Assembly: GCA_026388095.1 (NCBI GenBank)
Contig: JAPLKL010000043.1
Span: forward strand, 1-64,000
Source: Elusimicrobiota bacterium
GTDB taxonomy: Bacteria; Elusimicrobiota; Elusimicrobia; UBA1565; UBA9628
Direction of reading: 5' to 3'
DNA: 64,000 bases
Numbering within the stretch: the stretch's first letter is position 1; every line of letters starts with the position of its first letter. Made by a program: the position numbers and the translations under genes. The notes under the pieces are model-generated. The model did no database searches. It worked only from the letters and a program-made list of their open reading frames with translations, and was not told where the DNA came from. This document shows, in pieces, positions 60,531 to 64,000 of this stretch.

Positions 60531-61586
60531 CTATGACACGGCCGTCCCGTAGTCGCCCTGCAGGCCCACGAAGTAGGACTCCTCCGGCTTGACTCCCGCG
60601 AGGAGCTCCGGGGCCCCGTAGACCAAGGCCCGGCGGCCGGAGGCGTGCGCGAAGAGTCCGGCGCGGCCCAGGCGCTCGCCCAGGCTCCGGCTGAAATGCG
60701 GGAAGGCGAGCAGATCCAGGCCCCGGCCCTTGGCGTCCTGCCCAGCGGCTGAGATGAGCGATTCCAGTACTCCCGTGACCGCGGGGTCCTCCCAGAAATC
60801 AGCGCAGTCCCAGGTCTTCAAGCCCCGCCGGTTCCGCGCCTTGAACACGCTGTAGCCGGCCAGGACCCCCGAGGCTCGGCAGACGAAGAGCTTCTTCTCC
60901 ACGTCCGGGTCTCCCAGGCAGTGCCAGCGCAGAGCCTCGGCCGTGCGCACGTTCGTGTTTGCGAAAAGCCCGGAGGTCTTCTCCCAGAGCTCGTCGAAAT
61001 CGGCCCCTATCTCGGCGCAGGCGGCTGACTTAGGCAGGCCGGTCCGACCCAGCGGTCGCAGGCGAAGGTCTTGAAAAGCGGCGAGCGCGGCCGAGGCGAA
61101 TGAGGGCAGGCCGGCTGCGCCCAGACAGCGCTTGCAGTCCAGCACGAGGATGCTCTCCCGGTCCCCGGCCCAAGGCAGGGGCGTAAAGCCCATGGACTGC
61201 AGGATCTCGGCCACTTCGGGGGTCGGCGTGGTGTCGAAGAGCAAAGACTTCTCGGCCGCGCGCATGTGTTCCATGAGCAAGGACAGGCTCTGCTCGCGGA
61301 ACTCGGGCAGGACCATCCAGCTGGTGATGGAGAAGACGGTGAGCTGGCGGCCGCCCAGTTGGAAGAGGCTGGGAAGATTCCCCAGGAAGCCCTTGATGGC
61401 GCCGCCGCTGCGCAAAGTCCAGCCCGCCGGAACCCCGCGGAAGGCGGGATTGCCTTGCCACCAGAGCTGGAAGCGGTTCTTCCAGAACTCCGGCCTGCCT
61501 TCCAGGCCCGGGAAACCCGCGAGGAAAGCGGCCAAGGCCTCCTGGTCGGCCGGGGTGACCGGGACGAGCTCGGTCGGGCCGCCCAT
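60531..61586 (-). CDS. GNAT-superfamily acyltransferase-like protein
   Basis: 351 aa starting MGGPTELVPVTPADQEALAA. Two half-domains of the GNAT/BioF2-like type: GGAIKGFLGNLPSLFQLGGR, SWMVLPEFREQSLSLLMEHM and, in the second half, LRWHCLGDPDVEKKLFVCRA, GVLAGYSVFKARNRRGLKTW. Such proteins are often found with polysaccharide deacetylases and glycan-modifying genes. ATG overlaps the deacetylase stop (TGATG), so the two are coupled. The acyl acceptor is unknown. Confidence 0.75.
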   Translation of the reverse strand: MGGPTELVPVTPADQEALAAFLAGFPGLEGRPEFWKNRFQLWWQGNPAFRGVPAGWTLRSGGAIKGFLGNLPSLFQLGGRQLTVFSITSWMVLPEFREQSLSLLMEHMRAAEKSLLFDTTPTPEVAEILQSMGFTPLPWAGDRESILVLDCKRCLGAAGLPSFASAALAAFQDLRLRPLGRTGLPKSAACAEIGADFDELWEKTSGLFANTNVRTAEALRWHCLGDPDVEKKLFVCRASGVLAGYSVFKARNRRGLKTWDCADFWEDPAVTGVLESLISAAGQDAKGRGLDLLAFPHFSRSLGERLGRAGLFAHASGRRALVYGAPELLAGVKPEESYFVGLQGDYGTAVS

Positions 61587-62614
61587 CAGCGGCCTCCGGC
61601 CAATGCGATGAGGCGTCCGCGGATGCCTGAAAGCGTGGCGGCCATCACGGCCTCGCTGTCGCCTTCGGCCAAGGCCACGCGCTGGATGGCGAAGCGGTCC
61701 GTGCCCTCCGGATCGTTGAGGCGCAGGCCCCCGGCCACGGCGCAGAGGTAGCCGGCGGCCTCGACCAGACGCGAGACGGCCGGATTGCAGTCGCCGTTGG
61801 GATAGGAGAAGCTGGTGACCGGCTGTCCGCAGAAGGCCTCCAACAGTTGCTTGGACTCCACGATCTCGCGGCGGGCGTCGGCCTCGGGCATGGCGGTGAG
61901 GATGGCGTGGCGGCAGCCGTGCGAGCCGAAATCGATGAGGCCCGAAGCCGCCATCTCGCGCGCCTGCTCCCGGGAAAGAGGCGAGAACAGCGCCGGCGGC
62001 TCCGGCACATGCCAGCCGAGCAAGGCGCCGCAGATGCGGTCGACGAGCCCCTCGCGCTCGGCGTCGGGCAGGAGCTTGAGCCTGCGCTTGACCCAAAGAT
62101 AGCCAATCGTCTTGCCTGCCTCCGTGGCCAGAGGGAACCGCGTCCCCTCCGCAGGGTCCGTCCAGTCGCCGAGCTCGGTGCGCGCGAAGGCCAAGGCCAG
62201 CCGGTCCACCCAGAGCGGGGCGGCCTTGGTCACGAAATCCGCGGCCAAGAACACGGTCGCGGGCAGGCCGTGCTTGCGCAGCAGCGGGAAGGCCACGCCG
62301 GCGTTGTCGGCATAGCCGTCGTCGAAGGTGATCACCGCGCAGCCTTCGGGCAAGGTCTGGCGGCCGCGCAGGGCCTCGGCGTAGTCCGCCAGGCGGACCA
62401 CCTGGAAGTTCTCCTTGAGGAAGACCAGCTGCCTCTCGAAGTCCTCGACGAAGATGTGCTTCTTCTCGCAGTCGAGGACGCCCGGCCAGCGCCGGTCCGT
62501 CACGCCGTGGTAGAGCAGGACCGGGACGTGCCGGCGGTTCTTGCGCAGGAGCAGCCCGGTCAGGCCGGCCGCGTGGAGGGCGCCGTAGAGGATGTTCTTG
62601 ATTGTGGTCCGAAT
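61586..62614 (-). CDS. Polysaccharide deacetylase (NodB/CE4), non-canonical start
   Basis: CE4 motifs: VITFDDGYADN (catalytic Asp-Asp), SHGCRHAIL (metal His pair, SHxxxH) and SFSYPNGDCN. The family's leading VPVLLYHGV lies upstream of the first in-frame GTG (62503), so translation must begin earlier. Upstream to at least 62700 the frame has no ATG, GTG or TTG; ATT at 62614 preceded by AAAAGAGATC is the best guess, with TATTCT (62636-62641 complement) as -10. From there the protein is about 342 aa. No signal peptide is evident. Coupled to the downstream acyltransferase. Confidence 0.8.
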   Translation of the reverse strand: MRTTIKNILYGALHAAGLTGLLLRKNRRHVPVLLYHGVTDRRWPGVLDCEKKHIFVEDFERQLVFLKENFQVVRLADYAEALRGRQTLPEGCAVITFDDGYADNAGVAFPLLRKHGLPATVFLAADFVTKAAPLWVDRLALAFARTELGDWTDPAEGTRFPLATEAGKTIGYLWVKRRLKLLPDAEREGLVDRICGALLGWHVPEPPALFSPLSREQAREMAASGLIDFGSHGCRHAILTAMPEADARREIVESKQLLEAFCGQPVTSFSYPNGDCNPAVSRLVEAAGYLCAVAGGLRLNDPEGTDRFAIQRVALAEGDSEAVMAATLSGIRGRLIALAGGR

Positions 62615-62665
62615 AAGCTGATCTCTTTTGGGAATAGAATAGGCGTTTTCGTAAGTAACTACCCA

Positions 62666-62691
62666 GCGCAGGCCCCCATGGGGGCCTGCGC
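62666..62691. repeat. Perfect 26-bp palindrome
   Basis: GCGCAGGCCCCC-AT-GGGGGCCTGCGC, fully self-complementary. Lies about 25 bp upstream of the deacetylase promoter. It may be an operator or a terminator-like hairpin; there is no T tract on either side. The 62700-62940 stretch beyond it shows no convincing gene: one frame reads EDLREHAAALAP and another VDHAEVRRRLCDYVAEDFAP, possibly pieces of a lost gene. Confidence 0.7.
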
Positions 62692-62940
62692 AAACGCTAT
62701 GATAGCAAAAGGCCGCCGGAGTGAGCCGCTGGATCGAAGGAGAGAGGTCCGGTGGTCTGGGTCGAGGCAGAGCCGCGGCTACGCCGGAGGGAAATCATCG
62801 GACGGAAGGGCGTCGACTGGCCCGGAGGACCTGCGCGAGCACGCCGCGGCGCTGGCCCCGGCCCGGCCTGCGCGTGGACCATGCCGAGGTCCGGCGCCGG
62901 CTCTGCGACTACGTCGCCGAGGACTTCGCGCCGGGCCCGG

Positions 62941-63240
62941 CTATCCGCCTTGGCAGTCGCTGCCGCAGGAACAGCCGTCGGGTTCGCTGACGCCTTCCCA
63001 ACCTTCCCGGGCGATGAGGCCCGCGATGAGCAGGGCGGAGAGACTGTCCGCCCACCAGATGCCGAACGCGGCGTAAAGAGCGCTGCCGGCCAGGAGCACG
63101 AGGGAGAGCCAGACGCAGGCCAAGGAGCAGACAGCGTCGCTGCGCAAGGTCCGGCTTCCCGTTTCCCGGGCCAGGCGCATCTTCGCACGGTAGAGGAAGA
63201 CCATGAACGACAGGGAGGCCAGCGAGATGACGATGCCGGG
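62941..63240 (-). pseudogene. Truncated CDF-type cation transporter
   Basis: About 95 codons of the membrane part: PGIVISLASLSFMVFLYRAK, GSRTLRSDAVCSLACVWLSL, VLLAGSALYAAFGIWWADSL, SALLIAGLIAREG, ending in a Cys-rich tail CSCGSDCQGG. The pattern (GS-x-x-L-x-x-D-A, then W-W-A-D) fits helices 4-6 of cation diffusion facilitators. The N-terminal helices are missing; upstream sequence becomes low-complexity and a strong inverted repeat at 63329. No credible start codon, so scored as a remnant. Confidence 0.6.
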
Positions 63241-63328
63241 CAGGGCCGTGTCAGGATGTTGGGCGCGGGCTGGACCGGGACCTTGCCGCCCTACGGCTTC
63301 GCGGCTATCGAGCCCTCGACCAAATAGA

Positions 63329-63372
63329 GGAGTGCGCCAGCGGCGCGGCTTGGCGCACCTCTGGCGCACTCC
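63329..63372. repeat. 12-bp stem inverted repeat with alternative pairing
   Basis: GGAGTGCGCCAG (63329-63340) pairs perfectly with CTGGCGCACTCC (63361-63372). A second TGGCGCAC at 63351 can pair with the left arm instead, giving two competing hairpins. It lies where the missing N-terminal half of the CDF transporter should be. Confidence 0.55.
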
Positions 63373-63472
63373 CCCCCAGCTCATCGGAGCCGGGAGGAGC
63401 GGTCAACCGGCCTGGGCCTTTTGGCGGCCTAGGCCTGCCCCGACGGCCCTCCCTCCCGGCCGGGGGGACGGC

Positions 63473-63478
63473 TATACT
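63473..63478 (+). promoter_or_regulatory. -10 element, leaderless start of last gene
   Basis: TATACT followed by 6 nt and the GTG at 63485. No Shine-Dalgarno sequence. Confidence 0.5.
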
Positions 63479-63484
63479 CATCTC

Positions 63485-64000
63485 GTGAAGAGGATGCTGA
63501 CGCGCAGCGCCGTGGCCGCGGCCCTGCTGCTGCTCGCGTCCGGCCCGGCCGGCGCGGGCCCCGTTGCGGTGGTCCTGAGCCGGCAGGCTCCGGTCTCCCC
63601 GCTGGTCGCGGCCGGCCTTCGGCCGGCGGCGATGCCCGGCCTCTACGCCGCGCCCCTCCTTCCCGTCCCCTTGCCCGCCCTCGCCACCCTCACCCAGGTC
63701 CTGCCGGCTCCGGCGGTCGCCGGGAGACCCGCCGTCGCCGCCCAAGAGGTCCTTCTGGCAGGGGCGGAGAAGCTCGCCCAGGCCTCCCCGCAGGGCGTCC
63801 AGGCGGCCGTCCTCGACAGCGTCTTTGCCGGAGCCGCGTCCCAAGGCGCCTCCGGCTGGGAGCGCGCCGAGGCGGTCGTCCTGGCGGCTTCCCAGCGCGA
63901 CGCTGAGCCCGCCGCCGTCCATCGCGAGCTCTGGGTCTACGGACACAGCTTTCCCCGGCACGGTCCCGAGGTGCCCGACGAGAACGTCCTCAAGCGGCTG
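63485..64000 (+). CDS. Secreted protein, N-terminal part (cut by window edge)
   Basis: 172 codons visible, open at the right edge. GTG start then signal peptide (RSAVAAALLLLASGPAGAG). The mature part begins with an Ala/Pro/Leu/Val-rich low-complexity region of about 130 residues and then enters more ordinary sequence (RELWVYGHSFPRHGPEVPDE). The long Ala/Pro lead resembles the linkers of other exported proteins here. No function assignable. Confidence 0.6.
   Translation, partial: MKRMLTRSAVAAALLLLASGPAGAGPVAVVLSRQAPVSPLVAAGLRPAAMPGLYAAPLLPVPLPALATLTQVLPAPAVAGRPAVAAQEVLLAGAEKLAQASPQGVQAAVLDSVFAGAASQGASGWERAEAVVLAASQRDAEPAAVHRELWVYGHSFPRHGPEVPDENVLKRL

Noticed and set aside
62697-63188. Coding frames between the 26-bp palindrome and the CDF remnant
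   Set aside because: Several overlapping frames are open but all are Arg/Gly/Ala-rich, switch quality midway and lack a ribosome site. At most they are fragments of a lost gene.

Overview
The window is 64 kb of high-GC bacterial chromosome with dense coding on both strands. Gene content (many Sec signal peptides and lipoproteins, a type IV pilus/type II secretion ATPase, a glycyl-radical enzyme, dnaG next to rpoD) points to a Gram-negative, at least partly anaerobic bacterium. Elusimicrobiota or a similar deep lineage would fit, but that is a guess from style and no marker gene was compared. No rRNA, tRNA, CRISPR array or intact insertion sequence was recognised.

Layout. 1-4.3 kb: end of dnaG, rpoD, a flippase-like membrane protein. 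4.3-5.9 kb: a lower-GC island with a PAS histidine kinase and an integrase scrap. 5.9-14.3 kb: MscS-cNMP channel, secreted proteins, OsmC, a putative molybdenum carrier, a DMT exporter and a membrane histidine kinase. 14.2-17.8 kb (-): EF-hand lipoprotein, glycyl-radical enzyme and its activase, the last with an apparent frameshift. 17.8-22.6 kb (-): a urea/amide-type binding protein with two histidine kinases and a receiver protein but no transporter. 22.6-28.8 kb: Tag glycosylase, CpaB-like protein, a REC-Hpt-REC-PilB-REC fusion protein, SurE. 29-36.6 kb: PGRP amidase, PepT, CtpA-type protease, class II aldolase, TMTC-like TPR protein. 36.9-39.3 kb: ECF sigma, anti-sigma and bactofilin-like membrane operon. 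39.6-49.1 kb: membrane and envelope enzymes, MEMO-AMMECR1 fusion, aminotransferase, cupin. 49.1-50.4 kb: a scar with two orphan antitoxins, a decayed toxin and an AT-rich gene-free stretch. 50.4-62.6 kb: secreted proteins sharing a C-terminal PLLR tail, U32 peptidase, PfkB kinase, fused 2-oxoacid dehydrogenase E1 plus E2, GNAT and polysaccharide deacetylase. 62.6-64 kb: palindromes, a truncated CDF transporter and the start of a secreted protein.

Three threads run through the window. (1) Many genes have a -10-like hexamer (TAGAAT, TATAAT or close) 5-9 nt before the start codon, implying leaderless mRNAs beside ordinary Shine-Dalgarno genes. (2) Gene-poor gaps carry arrays of short perfect hairpins; two share a 17-nt palindromic sequence. 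(3) Four secreted proteins between 50.4 and 60.5 kb end in G-x-x-[P/Q]-L-L-R after a low-complexity linker, with differing codons, which suggests an uncharacterised C-terminal tag. The best candidates for something undescribed are this tail, the pilus ATPase fused to three receivers and an Hpt domain, and the transporter-less binding-protein/two-component operon.
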